From NCBI GenBank assembly GCA_041287865.1, contig JBGGMV010000115.1, positions 34,750 to 98,749 of the forward strand: a stretch of DNA of 64,000 nucleotides, in the 5' to 3' direction. Of this stretch, positions 48,386 through 56,915 are shown in pieces. Under the pieces are notes generated by a model. It was not told the DNA's origin, ran no database searches, and was given only the letters and a program-made list of their open reading frames with translations. This DNA comes from JAPWJZ01 sp041287865. Its GTDB lineage: Bacteria > Pseudomonadota > Alphaproteobacteria > Micavibrionales > UBA2020. Made by a program: the position numbers and the translations under genes. Numbering within the stretch: the first letter of the stretch is position 1; each line of letters begins with the position of its first letter.

Positions 48386-51069
48386 CGCATGCCTCTCCTG
48401 TATTGGTCTTTCAATTTGACGTTCTTGAATTCTTTTTGTTTCTGTTTCAGCGGTATCGCGTCTTCGGCCCGCACAGACTTCAGGCGGTTGTTGAGCAGTT
48501 CCATCAGCGCGTCGCTGATTTCGGCGGGCCCGCGGATTTCTTTGTAGCCGATGGTAGAGCGGGCGGAGCCGCGGTTGAGCGCGTCGGCCGTCTGCTCGAT
48601 CTGCAGCGATTTGTCGCCGTTGATCAAAATATAATCCATGCTCACATGCGGGCAGTGTTCGTTGATCTGCTTCACATGATCGATGGCCAGCGATTCATCG
48701 GTGAAGCGTCCGTCGGACACCACAAACACGTGCGTGTTGCCGACAGGCGACATCAGGTCCTTGCGCTGGCCCAGCGTGTTCGTGATCATGTCGGCCAGCG
48801 ACGGCGAAAGATAATCTTTGTCGCCGCCCTGCCCGCGGCGCACGTTCGCGATCGTGCGGCCGATTTCCTTGTCCGTCTGGCCGGGCTTGGCGATCGGGAT
48901 GGGGTGCGGGTCGCCCAGCATGGTAATATAGACGTCGATGCCGGCTTCGCGCGCGGCTTCGTACAATATGCAGCCCGCGGTCATGGCCATTTCGACCGGC
49001 AGGCCGCTCATGGAGCCCGAGCCGTCGATCATGATGTGGATTTCCGATTTCGCGGGCAGCGTACGGATCGGGCCGTCGACGCGGAAGTTCTCGAAGTCAC
49101 TTTCGTCGATCGACTGGCCGGAGAATTGCTTGATCAGCCGCGATTTCAGCTGGTCGGGGTTGAAACGGCTGACATCGCCGTCATCGGGCACAAGACTGTG
49201 CGACACCGACGGGTCCTGAATGCGGACGGTCAGTTTTTCCTGAATTTTCTTCATCACGCCAGAGGCCTGCGCAATCACGGGGCGGTGCGGGTTGATGATT
49301 TTCAGGTATTCGTTGAGGTTGCCGTCGTCCTGTACTTCGTCGGGCTTGTTGTCGTTCCAGGTGCTGCCGTGTTCGCGGCCGCCCTCGCCCTTCATCTCTT
49401 CCAGCATTTCCTTCAGTTTTTTCTCTTCGGACTCGGTCAGTTCTCCGTCGCCCTCGCCTTCGCCGGGCTCTCCTTCGCCCTCGCCGGGTTCACCTTCGCC
49501 TTCGCCCGGTTCTCCCTCGCCTTCCCCTTCTCCGGGCTCGCCTTCACCCTCGCCTTCCCCGGGCTTTGGTTCGCCCTCGAGGTCTTTCATGGGGTCGCCT
49601 TCTTCTTCGCCCATGCCTTTGGCTTCGCGCGGGTTTTTCGGCGGTACGCGGGTATCGGGCTGCTTGCCCTTGCCTTCCACTTCGGCGCTCTTGTCGTCGG
49701 GTTCGCCTTCTTCGCCCTCGCCGGGTTCGCCCGGCTCGCGGTCCTCGCCCGGCTTTTTATCTTTTGGCTCGCCCAGCATCTTGTCGATGCGGTCCATCGT
49801 CTCGAAGGGGTTTTGTTCGGCTTCGAGCTCAAGGGCGGGGATCAGTTGCTTGGCAAAACGATCAAAGATTTTATCCGCCACAAGGCAGCGGGCCTGCGAG
49901 GCCTCTTCCATCTGCTTGGCGTAATAAACGTCGCCCGACATGCGGTCGCGCAGCGTGGGCTGCAGCTTCGCCATTTCAAGCGCCATTTCCTGCAGCTCGT
50001 TCAGGGCATCCATGCCGCGCTTCGCGCCGTCGGAGGTCTGGATCAGCCCGGGATCAACGCCCATGGCTTTCCAGCCTGCTTCGGTATTGTCGAACAGGTT
50101 GTTGCCGGCAAAGAAGGAATAGGAGAGCGCGCGCTGCAGGTTATGCAGTTGCAGCTTGGCGGGCACTTCGGTGCCGGCGGGGCGCGCCTCGATCTGCTTT
50201 TGCACCGCGGCATAGTCGGGGATGCCACCCGCGACCGTTTCGGCGTAGTTGATCGACGAGCCGTAATCCTGCGCCGAAATCTTCGCGCGTTCGGCGGCGA
50301 AGTGGTGGGCGAAGTTGCTTTCCGCGCCGACGGTCACGTCGTAACGGGCCAGCCATTGCGCGGCAAGGCGCAGCATCCGGTTATGTTCTTCCTCGGTGCG
50401 CTTTTCCTTGTCCTTGATGCGCATCATTTCGGTGCGCGTGCGCTGCATTTCGGGGGTGAAGAACAGCGTGCCGATGCCATAGGCGGCTTCGCGCTGCAGG
50501 ACGGAGCGCGCGGGCTCGACGCCCATGATTAATGCCCATGCAAGATCAAGCTTCAGCGTTCCGGTGACGGGATCGCAGAGGAAGCCTTGCGCGGGATAGC
50601 CTTCGCGCGGCAGCGCCCATTCGACCTTCAGCTGGCCCTGCCGTTCGCGCAGGCCCGGGATAACGGCGGCGGATTGCGCGCAGAAGCGGCGCTCTTCCTC
50701 CACCACGTCGTTCGATTGAAGCCTTTGCCAGAGCTGGTTGGCGTCCGGCTCCATATGGCGCACCTGTTCCGTCCATTTCATCATGGAAAGGCCCAGCGTC
50801 GCGCCCCAGAGCAATTGTTTTTCGGGCGTAGAAAGATCGGGTTCGTCCAGCACCTGCCAGTTGGTCACCGCCTGCTTAGCCTTGGCGACTTCACCGGTGA
50901 AGCTTAAAGCTTCGTCGGGATTTGTTTTGGCGACGTAGTCCTGTATCTGCTGCGCGAGGCCGTTGAAGTCGGCCTCCAGCGTGCCGCGGCGGAACGACGT
51001 CGCGACCTGCTGGCGCAATTTCGCCAGCGGCTGCTGAATAATGCGATCATATGAACGATGCGATTCCAC
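48382..51069 (-). CDS. CobT-like VWA protein with acidic repeat region
   Basis: An 895-residue protein starting at GTG. Residues 1-430 are helical and unrecognised. Residues about 430-560 are very acidic and repetitive (GEGEGEPGEGE units). Residues about 670-870 form a VWA domain whose metal site reads DGSGSMSG, followed by GDKDYLSPSLADMI and VVSDGRFTD. This plan (acidic linker then VWA) resembles CobT and other AAA+-partner VWA proteins, although CobT itself is shorter. It is first in the four-gene operon, with a strong promoter candidate at 51118-51146. The function of the whole complex is unknown. Confidence 0.8.
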   Translation of the reverse strand: MESHRSYDRIIQQPLAKLRQQVATSFRRGTLEADFNGLAQQIQDYVAKTNPDEALSFTGEVAKAKQAVTNWQVLDEPDLSTPEKQLLWGATLGLSMMKWTEQVRHMEPDANQLWQRLQSNDVVEEERRFCAQSAAVIPGLRERQGQLKVEWALPREGYPAQGFLCDPVTGTLKLDLAWALIMGVEPARSVLQREAAYGIGTLFFTPEMQRTRTEMMRIKDKEKRTEEEHNRMLRLAAQWLARYDVTVGAESNFAHHFAAERAKISAQDYGSSINYAETVAGGIPDYAAVQKQIEARPAGTEVPAKLQLHNLQRALSYSFFAGNNLFDNTEAGWKAMGVDPGLIQTSDGAKRGMDALNELQEMALEMAKLQPTLRDRMSGDVYYAKQMEEASQARCLVADKIFDRFAKQLIPALELEAEQNPFETMDRIDKMLGEPKDKKPGEDREPGEPGEGEEGEPDDKSAEVEGKGKQPDTRVPPKNPREAKGMGEEEGDPMKDLEGEPKPGEGEGEGEPGEGEGEGEPGEGEGEPGEGEGEPGEGEGDGELTESEEKKLKEMLEEMKGEGGREHGSTWNDNKPDEVQDDGNLNEYLKIINPHRPVIAQASGVMKKIQEKLTVRIQDPSVSHSLVPDDGDVSRFNPDQLKSRLIKQFSGQSIDESDFENFRVDGPIRTLPAKSEIHIMIDGSGSMSGLPVEMAMTAGCILYEAAREAGIDVYITMLGDPHPIPIAKPGQTDKEIGRTIANVRRGQGGDKDYLSPSLADMITNTLGQRKDLMSPVGNTHVFVVSDGRFTDESLAIDHVKQINEHCPHVSMDYILINGDKSLQIEQTADALNRGSARSTIGYKEIRGPAEISDALMELLNNRLKSVRAEDAIPLKQKQKEFKNVKLKDQYRRGMR
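49440..49575 (-). repeat. in-frame GEGEPGEGE-coding low-complexity repeat
   Basis: About 135 bp of short repeats encode EGEGEPGEGE-type sequence inside the VWA protein, between its helical and VWA parts. The nucleotide repeat is close to perfect in places, so its length may vary between strains. It forms a flexible acidic linker. Confidence 0.6.
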
Positions 51070-51117
51070 CGCGCCAATCCGCCGATAAAAGTTTAAAACA
51101 ATTGCTGTAAGGATTTA

Positions 51118-51146
51118 TGTATATGGAGTTATGGAGACTGAGTCAA
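51118..51146 (-). promoter_or_regulatory. promoter of the VWA/AAA+/LRR operon
   Basis: On the minus strand TTGACT (51141-51146) and TATACA (51118-51123) are exactly 17 bp apart, about 50 bp before the GTG start. The -35 is identical to that of the VWA pair (39055-39060). Confidence 0.55.
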
Positions 51147-51217
51147 TGCAGCTAAATCCATGTAATACGGAAACAAATTTGCTGCGTCGCAACTGTATTT
51201 ATGAAAAAATATTTGCG

Positions 51218-51790
51218 CTATTTTCCGAGCATGCGGAGGTCGGGCAGAGCGCCCGTATCGGCCGGAACCATGTAAAGAGGGACGTGCATCTCCCTTATTT
51301 TCCATGTGAATCCATCAAGGCCGAAAACGACTTTCACCTTCATGCGGTCGCGCATGGCCATGGCCATCGGGTTCGCCGCGGCCTGTGACTTGGGGTAGGC
51401 CAGCGTCACCTGAAAACCGAAGGGCAGCGCAAATCCTGTCGAATCGATAAAGTCGCGCTCGGGCACGTTGGCGAACAATTGCTCGCGGTAGTAGAAGGCC
51501 GTCTTGATGCCGTCTTCCTTTATATAGTGATCGACAACGGCGGGGATGCGGCTGTCAATCGGGCCAATGGCGACGCCCGCCTGCCCGTAGGCTTTCTTCT
51601 GCGCGGCGATATCGGTTTTCAGCTGCGCCTTCAACCCCTCCCAGTCAATGCGGGATGATACGGCGGCGACATCTTTGTTATGCACGGATATGACCAGCTC
51701 GTCGATCACCTTGGCGCTGCTGTACTTATAAATGCCGAGGCCGATCAGGTCGAAAAGGATAATAACGCCGATAACGATCCATTTTGTCAT
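51218..51790 (-). CDS. DUF2939-like membrane-anchored protein
   Basis: A 190-residue protein with one N-terminal membrane segment (WIVIGVIILFDLIGLGIY). The following KVIDELVISVHNKDVAAVSSRIDWEGLKAQLK fits the DUF2939 pattern (a helix, then a V/I-D-W motif). The C-terminal half is beta-rich (VKVVFGLDGFTWKIREM). Function unknown. Its ATG overlaps the stop of the DUF1287 gene by four bases, so they are coupled. Confidence 0.7.
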   Translation of the reverse strand: MTKWIVIGVIILFDLIGLGIYKYSSAKVIDELVISVHNKDVAAVSSRIDWEGLKAQLKTDIAAQKKAYGQAGVAIGPIDSRIPAVVDHYIKEDGIKTAFYYREQLFANVPERDFIDSTGFALPFGFQVTLAYPKSQAAANPMAMAMRDRMKVKVVFGLDGFTWKIREMHVPLYMVPADTGALPDLRMLGK

Positions 51791-52374
51791 GGTGCATACC
51801 TGTAATGGCCGGTGATGGTATAGGTGAAGAGCATATCTTCCACCTGCGCGCCCTGCCCGATGTTATGCGCCATCAAGGGACGCTTGCCGTCATCCGACAT
51901 TTTATCGGTGACGATGCCGATATGGGGCAGCGGGTTGGAAGGTCCGCGCAGGTTCCATGTCACGATATCGCCGGCTTTATAATCTGAGGGGCTATCAGAC
52001 ACGCCAAGGCTTTTGCCGTGGCGGGTAAAGAAGACCTGCAGGTTAGGCACGCGGCGATGGTCGATATTGGTATCGGTTTTCTTCAATCCCCAGATTTTTG
52101 GATAAAGGCCGAAGTTTTTCTTCATGTCCTCATGCACCAGCTTTTGCAGGTCGATGCCCTGCGCACGGTAGGCGCGGATAACGACGTCGGAGCAAACGCC
52201 CTTTTCAATCGCCACATCGCCGCCGGGGTATTTCAGGGAGACATAGGCGGGATCGTAGGTGAGCGTCTTGCCGACCTGCGCTTCGGCGGCGGCGACAAGT
52301 TTTTGCGCATCAAACGCGGCAGAGGCGGGCGTGCAATATAATAGAGCTGCGAGGACAATGACCAAAATTCTCAT
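51787..52374 (-). CDS. exported DUF1287 protein
   Basis: A 195-residue protein with a signal peptide (MRILVIVLAALLYCTPASA). The DUF1287 hallmarks are present: YDPAYVSLKYPGGDV, GVCSDVVIRAYRAQGID with a candidate catalytic cysteine, NIDHRRVPNLQVFF, AGDIVTWNL and HIGIVTD. The family resembles NlpC/P60-type papain-like amidases and may act on cell-wall peptides, though this is not proven. It lies between the penicillin-binding-protein gene and the DUF2939 gene on the same strand (33 bp after the former), consistent with an envelope role. Confidence 0.8.
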   Translation of the reverse strand: MRILVIVLAALLYCTPASAAFDAQKLVAAAEAQVGKTLTYDPAYVSLKYPGGDVAIEKGVCSDVVIRAYRAQGIDLQKLVHEDMKKNFGLYPKIWGLKKTDTNIDHRRVPNLQVFFTRHGKSLGVSDSPSDYKAGDIVTWNLRGPSNPLPHIGIVTDKMSDDGKRPLMAHNIGQGAQVEDMLFTYTITGHYRYAP

Positions 52375-52406
52375 GCCGCCAGCATATCAGGGGATAGGGG
52401 ATAAAA

Positions 52407-55400
52407 CTAGCCGGGGGCGCGGGGCGTTTTGGCGACCTTGGCGGGCGTTTTGGGCGCGGCTTCGACCACTTTGGAAGGATCGACGCCATAGGACTTGTCC
52501 AGCACGGGGCGGATAGAGGGCACCGCCGCCTTGAGGACAGATGCCGCCAGCGCCGAAGTGAAATGGTGCTTGTCCGCATGTTCGCCGTCGACATAGGCGG
52601 TGACGCAGCCGTAGAAACGATCGTCGATGGCAAAGACAAAGGTCGCCGTGCGGCTTTTGGCCGAGGTGCCTTCGCGGTTGTCGCCTGTGCCGGTCTTGCC
52701 GCCGATGGGCAGCACGCGACCGTCGCTGAGCGTGACGGATTTATTCACGCGGCGCGCCGTGCCATTCTCCACCACGCCGTTCATTTCGCGGCGCACCAGC
52801 TTTGTGACTTCGGCGGGCAGCACGCGCACGCCGGCGTTTTCTTTCGGCGCGAAATCGAGCGCATAGGGCGTGTTTTCGGCAAATTTTATATCGGTGAACT
52901 TGATAGCCGTTTTCATCACGCCATCATTCTGGATGATGCCCGACAGCGTCGCCAGCGCCGCCGGCGTATCGCCCGAGGAGCCGATGGAGGTCGCGTAGGA
53001 CGGCACCAGCCTGTCAAACGAATAGCCAAGATGCTTCCACGTCGCGTGGATATGGGTGAAGGCCTCTTTCTCCATCATCGTGCGGATGCGCGTGTTCTGC
53101 GCCTCCATCTTGTCGGGTTTCAGCAGCCACTGGTAAACCTCGATGCGGGCATTGGCCGAGGCCTTGACGGATTCTTCCCATGTGGCGTCGGGCTTCTTCG
53201 CCTTGTATTCGCCCAGCCAGAGCGCCAGCGGATGGACGCCGGTGATATAGCCGCGGTCGTTCAGGTTGAATTTTCCGGGTGCGTAATCGTCATACAGCTT
53301 CTGGAAGTCTGTGTTCGGGCCGCAGTTCTTGCAATGCTTTTCGATGTAACCCTGGAATTTCTCCAGCGGCGCATCGGGGAAGACGGAACGGTAGACGACG
53401 GCCAGATGCACCGCCGTGCCGCGCGTCTCGCCGGCCAGCATATCCACGACCTGATCGGCCGTCTTGCCGCGCTGTTCGCCCCAGGCGCGCCAGAGGAAGG
53501 TCGAGCCCTCGGCATGGATAAACTGCTCCAGGTATTTCTTGCGCTGCAGGCTGTCGGGGTTTTCGTAGATAGAGGGGTCGATATTCATCTTCTGCGATTC
53601 AGTGTAGTAAACGATATCGCGCATCATGCGGATGAACGAGAGGTTGACCGAATGGTGGAAGGCGTCCTTGACGTTATAGGCCTTGTAGTTTTCGTCGCGA
53701 TCAAAGTTTTCGAACGTATGCACGCCGCCGCCGGTGAAGAACCGCTCGCCCGGGTTACCCGAATAGGTGCGGTTGAGGGATGCCTCCAGCATCGGCTCCA
53801 GCCCCTTGTCGGTCGTGGGGTCCTGCAGGTATTGCAGCGCCCAGCGGCTGAGGTTGTCTTCCTTCATCACGCGCGTGCTGGCAAGCGTATCGGCGTCCAT
53901 CTTGCTGTATTTGGCGTGCAGGTCGGCGATAGCCTCCAGATACGATACCAGCGTGCGCAGCTTGGCGGTCGAGCCCAATTCCAGCTTGGTGCCCGAGTTG
54001 ATGTCGAGCGCGCCGTCGAAACTGTCGGCCTGAATGCGCAGCACGTTCGTGCCGTCGGGCATTTTCTCGTAAAGGGTCAGGGCATAGCGCACATCGGTCG
54101 CGAGCGCAGGGTTCAGCAGCTGGTGACCCGTCAATCCGTTGGCCGTCGCCACGGCGGGGTCGGCAAGGCTGCGCAGCAGGCGCGACACAGCGGCGTCGGC
54201 GCGGGCATCGACGGTCGTCTGCGCGGTGAGGTCGAGGCGGTTGAGCGCATAGATATCCTTCACGCCAAGGTCGCGCATCAGGCCGATCTGCAGCGCTTCG
54301 ATCGACTTTTGGCGCGACGCGCCGTCGGTGCGCACGGCGCGCACGGGCGAGCGGTAACCGGGCTTTTCGCCGCGGACGGCCTCGGCCATGCGGGGGGAAA
54401 TAATCTTCGCGTTGACCAGCAGCGGTAGATAGGCGTCGACGCGCGCATCAAGCTCGGCGCGGTCGGACAGCAGGTACGACGAGGGTTTTTTTACCGCCAT
54501 GACAAGGCTGAGCGCCTCACGGTAGGCCTTGGCCGCCTGTTTCAGTTCGACGTCGTCCATGTCTTTGTCGGATTTACGCAGCAGGCGGTTCACTTCGTTG
54601 AAATCGGCGCCGAACCATGTCTGCATGCCGTCGGCAAAGCCGTTGACCTCGCCCTGCCCCGGGAAAGAGGAAAGCGGTATCGAGTTGAGGTAATCGAGCA
54701 CGATGCGTTCGCCGCAGGCGCGGGTTTCCGGCCCGTCGGCATAGCAGCGCACGGAAGCGGTGAGCATCTGTTCGATTTTATCCGAGCCGGAGCCCGTGAC
54801 GCCCTTGGGCGAATGGCGGAATTTTTCGGTTTGCGTGGCGAGCGTCGAGCCGCCCGAATTGTCGCCGCCCGCACCGACGGCAATTTTCGCGCGGTTGAAG
54901 GCCGCATTGACGAAGCGCCCCCAGTTGATCGCGGGGTTGTGGGTTTCGGGATGCTGCTCCAGCAGCTGGCGGTCTTCGACGTAGAGCAGGCTATGCGCCA
55001 GCACCGGCGGGATGCTGTCATAGGTTGCGTAAACCTGCTTCGGGAAGCGCGCGGAGAACAGCGTCGCATCGTTGCCGTCGGTGATATGCAGGCCGGCCTG
55101 CGCCTTTTCGTTGTAGATGGGGAACAGCTGGAAAGGCCCGACCTTGCGGTCGAGCCACTGCACTTCGCGTTCCACGTCATAGCCGCGCGCCGTAAGACGA
55201 TCGCGGAACTTCAGCTCCTGCGTATAGCCAAGGCGCTCGTCATAGGGCCCCGCCGCAGGTGGCGCGACCGTCGGGCTGGTGGTTTGCGTTTCGGTGAAGG
55301 TCTTGCCCTCGGCCATGCTCTTGAACAGCACGGATTGCCCGTAGGACGTATGCCATTCGATCGCAGCGGCGCCGCCCAGCGCGCCGGCGGCGGCGCCCGT

Positions 55401-55505
55401 CACGGCCACGCGGCGCACCCATTTGGGCAGGCTGCGATACCAGTCGACCGTCTTCCGGACGGCGGATTTTTGAACGTCAGTTTCTTGCGGTTTTTCTGCT
55501 GACAT
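52407..55505 (-). CDS. class A penicillin-binding protein (transglycosylase/transpeptidase)
   Basis: About 1032 residues, larger than usual. A short cytosolic N-terminus and one membrane segment (RRVAVTGAAAGALGGAAAI) anchor it. The glycosyltransferase-51 domain has EDRQLLEQHPETHNPAINWGRF-type and GGSTLATQTEKF motifs, though the first is stretched. The transpeptidase domain has the SxxK-type serine in GSTAKLRT (about residue 512) and KTGT in GGKTGTGDN (about 938). Long inserts in between are unusual. It builds and crosslinks peptidoglycan at the periplasmic face. The ATG at 55505 has GAGGGTG upstream. Confidence 0.88.
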   Translation of the reverse strand: MSAEKPQETDVQKSAVRKTVDWYRSLPKWVRRVAVTGAAAGALGGAAAIEWHTSYGQSVLFKSMAEGKTFTETQTTSPTVAPPAAGPYDERLGYTQELKFRDRLTARGYDVEREVQWLDRKVGPFQLFPIYNEKAQAGLHITDGNDATLFSARFPKQVYATYDSIPPVLAHSLLYVEDRQLLEQHPETHNPAINWGRFVNAAFNRAKIAVGAGGDNSGGSTLATQTEKFRHSPKGVTGSGSDKIEQMLTASVRCYADGPETRACGERIVLDYLNSIPLSSFPGQGEVNGFADGMQTWFGADFNEVNRLLRKSDKDMDDVELKQAAKAYREALSLVMAVKKPSSYLLSDRAELDARVDAYLPLLVNAKIISPRMAEAVRGEKPGYRSPVRAVRTDGASRQKSIEALQIGLMRDLGVKDIYALNRLDLTAQTTVDARADAAVSRLLRSLADPAVATANGLTGHQLLNPALATDVRYALTLYEKMPDGTNVLRIQADSFDGALDINSGTKLELGSTAKLRTLVSYLEAIADLHAKYSKMDADTLASTRVMKEDNLSRWALQYLQDPTTDKGLEPMLEASLNRTYSGNPGERFFTGGGVHTFENFDRDENYKAYNVKDAFHHSVNLSFIRMMRDIVYYTESQKMNIDPSIYENPDSLQRKKYLEQFIHAEGSTFLWRAWGEQRGKTADQVVDMLAGETRGTAVHLAVVYRSVFPDAPLEKFQGYIEKHCKNCGPNTDFQKLYDDYAPGKFNLNDRGYITGVHPLALWLGEYKAKKPDATWEESVKASANARIEVYQWLLKPDKMEAQNTRIRTMMEKEAFTHIHATWKHLGYSFDRLVPSYATSIGSSGDTPAALATLSGIIQNDGVMKTAIKFTDIKFAENTPYALDFAPKENAGVRVLPAEVTKLVRREMNGVVENGTARRVNKSVTLSDGRVLPIGGKTGTGDNREGTSAKSRTATFVFAIDDRFYGCVTAYVDGEHADKHHFTSALAASVLKAAVPSIRPVLDKSYGVDPSKVVEAAPKTPAKVAKTPRAPG

Positions 55506-55548
55506 GCAGACACACACCCTCGGAGGGATTGTTATTCTTATGTCAAAT

Positions 55549-55577
55549 AGCTTACTCCAGCTTACATATATATGCAA
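55549..55577 (-). promoter_or_regulatory. candidate penicillin-binding-protein promoter
   Basis: On the minus strand TTGCAT (55572-55577) and TAAGCT (55549-55554) are 17 bp apart, about 45 bp before the start. The same TTGCAT hexamer serves the GNAT gene promoter at 58427-58454. Confidence 0.3.
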
Positions 55578-55612
55578 ACGAAAAACGGGAGTTCAAAATT
55601 ATAAACAAGACT

Positions 55613-55642
55613 TTGATATTATTTGCTTATTTTTGCTACACT
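55613..55642 (+). promoter_or_regulatory. candidate FecR-protein promoter
   Basis: TTGATA (55613-55618) and TACACT (55637-55642) are separated by 18 bp, 20 bp before the ATG at 55662. The region lies in the 156-bp divergent gap. Confidence 0.4.
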
Positions 55643-55661
55643 GTCGCCAGGGAGACACTTT

Positions 55662-56906
55662 ATGAAGGTTAAAACGCTTATTATCACTCTGGCCGTCCTG
55701 CTGGCCTTTGCCCTGCCCGCCCATGCCGACGGAGTCGGCACGGTGAAGGAATTAACCGGCACGGCCACTGTCACCTCAAAACAGGGGAACGAAAGCGCGC
55801 CCCTGACGCAGGGCGCACACATCTTTGCGCAGGACATCATCGAAACCGCGCTGCAATCGCGCGTGAAGATCGATTTCAAGGACGGCACCGAAATTGTGCT
55901 GTCGGGCAAGGGCAAGCTCGATGTGGCGGATTACGTTTTCGACGAAAACGACGAAACCAAAAACAAGGCGCGTTTCAGTTTCGCGGGCGGCGCATTTTCT
56001 TACGTCAGCGGGCTGGTCGCCAAGAAGAAAGACCCCGATGTCATCATCAACATGGATTTCGGATCGATCGGTATTCGTGGAACAAGAATACTGGGTGCGC
56101 TGAAAAACCGGCTCAACTGGCTTTACGTCGACAAGGGCGAGGTTGAATTCTCCAACGCCGGCGGCAAGACGCAACTGGTGGCCGGCAACGGCACCAGCAT
56201 CCGCAGCGCCGAAGACGGAGCCCGCCCGCCCTACCTGTGGGGCGAGGACGAAATAAACTGGCTGCAACGCGCCGTCGACGATCCCGGCGCGCAGGACACG
56301 ACGGCGATGGTGGCAAGGCTGGACGATTTCAAGCAGGTCGCAAAAGCCAAGGAAGCCGGGCCTTCCGGCGGCGGCGCTGCCTCGAACGAAGCTGACGCGC
56401 CTGCCTCCCCGGCAGCCGCTGCGGCACCAGCCCAGGCGCCCTCCGCAGCTGCCGAAGCAGACGTGGGCGCAGCGGCCCCTGCCCCCGCCAGAGCCGCCGA
56501 GGCCCCCGTTCCAATAGATGCCGCAGCGCCTGCAAAGGACAGTGCAGAAACCACCATGCGGTTTGAAACCGAAAAGCCGCGCAGCTTTCCGCTGGCGGAA
56601 ATGGACCCCACGACGCTGCTGCCGGAAGACAGCGTGATTGAACTGGCCGCGCAGCTGAAAGCGGAAAACATCAAGGGCAGCGCCTATCTGGAACTGCGCG
56701 TGCACACGGCCGGGCAGGACGGGCCGGAAATTTACGCCCGCACGCTCGACGACCAGCTGACCACGGCGGCCGACTGGCGCGGCTTCAAGACCAGTTTCAC
56801 GCTGCTGGACGGGGCGCGGCCCGATAAAATCACCGCCAGCCTTGTCATCAACGGCGCGGGCGCGGTATTGGTGAAAGACCTGCAATTGCGGGCCACCGCG
56901 AAGTAG
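55662..56906 (+). CDS. exported FecR-domain protein
   Basis: A 414-residue protein with a signal peptide (TLIITLAVLLAFALPAHAD). Residues about 22-180 form a FecR-like domain: VGTVKELTGTATVTS, GAHIFAQDIIETALQSRVKIDFKDG, ARFSFAGGAFSYVSGLV and MDFGSIGIRGT. A long alanine/proline linker (about 240-300) leads to a beta-rich C-terminal domain that looks like a carbohydrate-binding-type sandwich (SAYLELRVHTAGQDGPEIY). It is not a membrane anti-sigma factor of the usual FecR kind. AGGGAG lies six bases before the ATG at 55662. The VanX-like gene follows 9 bases later. Confidence 0.8.
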   Translation: MKVKTLIITLAVLLAFALPAHADGVGTVKELTGTATVTSKQGNESAPLTQGAHIFAQDIIETALQSRVKIDFKDGTEIVLSGKGKLDVADYVFDENDETKNKARFSFAGGAFSYVSGLVAKKKDPDVIINMDFGSIGIRGTRILGALKNRLNWLYVDKGEVEFSNAGGKTQLVAGNGTSIRSAEDGARPPYLWGEDEINWLQRAVDDPGAQDTTAMVARLDDFKQVAKAKEAGPSGGGAASNEADAPASPAAAAAPAQAPSAAAEADVGAAAPAPARAAEAPVPIDAAAPAKDSAETTMRFETEKPRSFPLAEMDPTTLLPEDSVIELAAQLKAENIKGSAYLELRVHTAGQDGPEIYARTLDDQLTTAADWRGFKTSFTLLDGARPDKITASLVINGAGAVLVKDLQLRATAK

Positions 56907-56915
56907 AGGACAGCC

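Noticed and set aside
45584..48547. 987-codon plus-strand frame opposite the AAA+ gene
   Set aside because: The minus-strand frame has Walker motifs and operon spacing; the plus frame is a GC-rich shadow.
48298..50532. 744-codon plus-strand frame opposite the CobT-like gene
   Set aside because: Shadow of a gene with a clear VWA domain; the predicted product is phenylalanine-rich low complexity.
44350..51069. Cobaltochelatase (CobS/CobT) for cobalamin synthesis
   Set aside because: No CobN-like large subunit or other cobalamin gene is in the neighbourhood, and both proteins are much longer than CobS and CobT.
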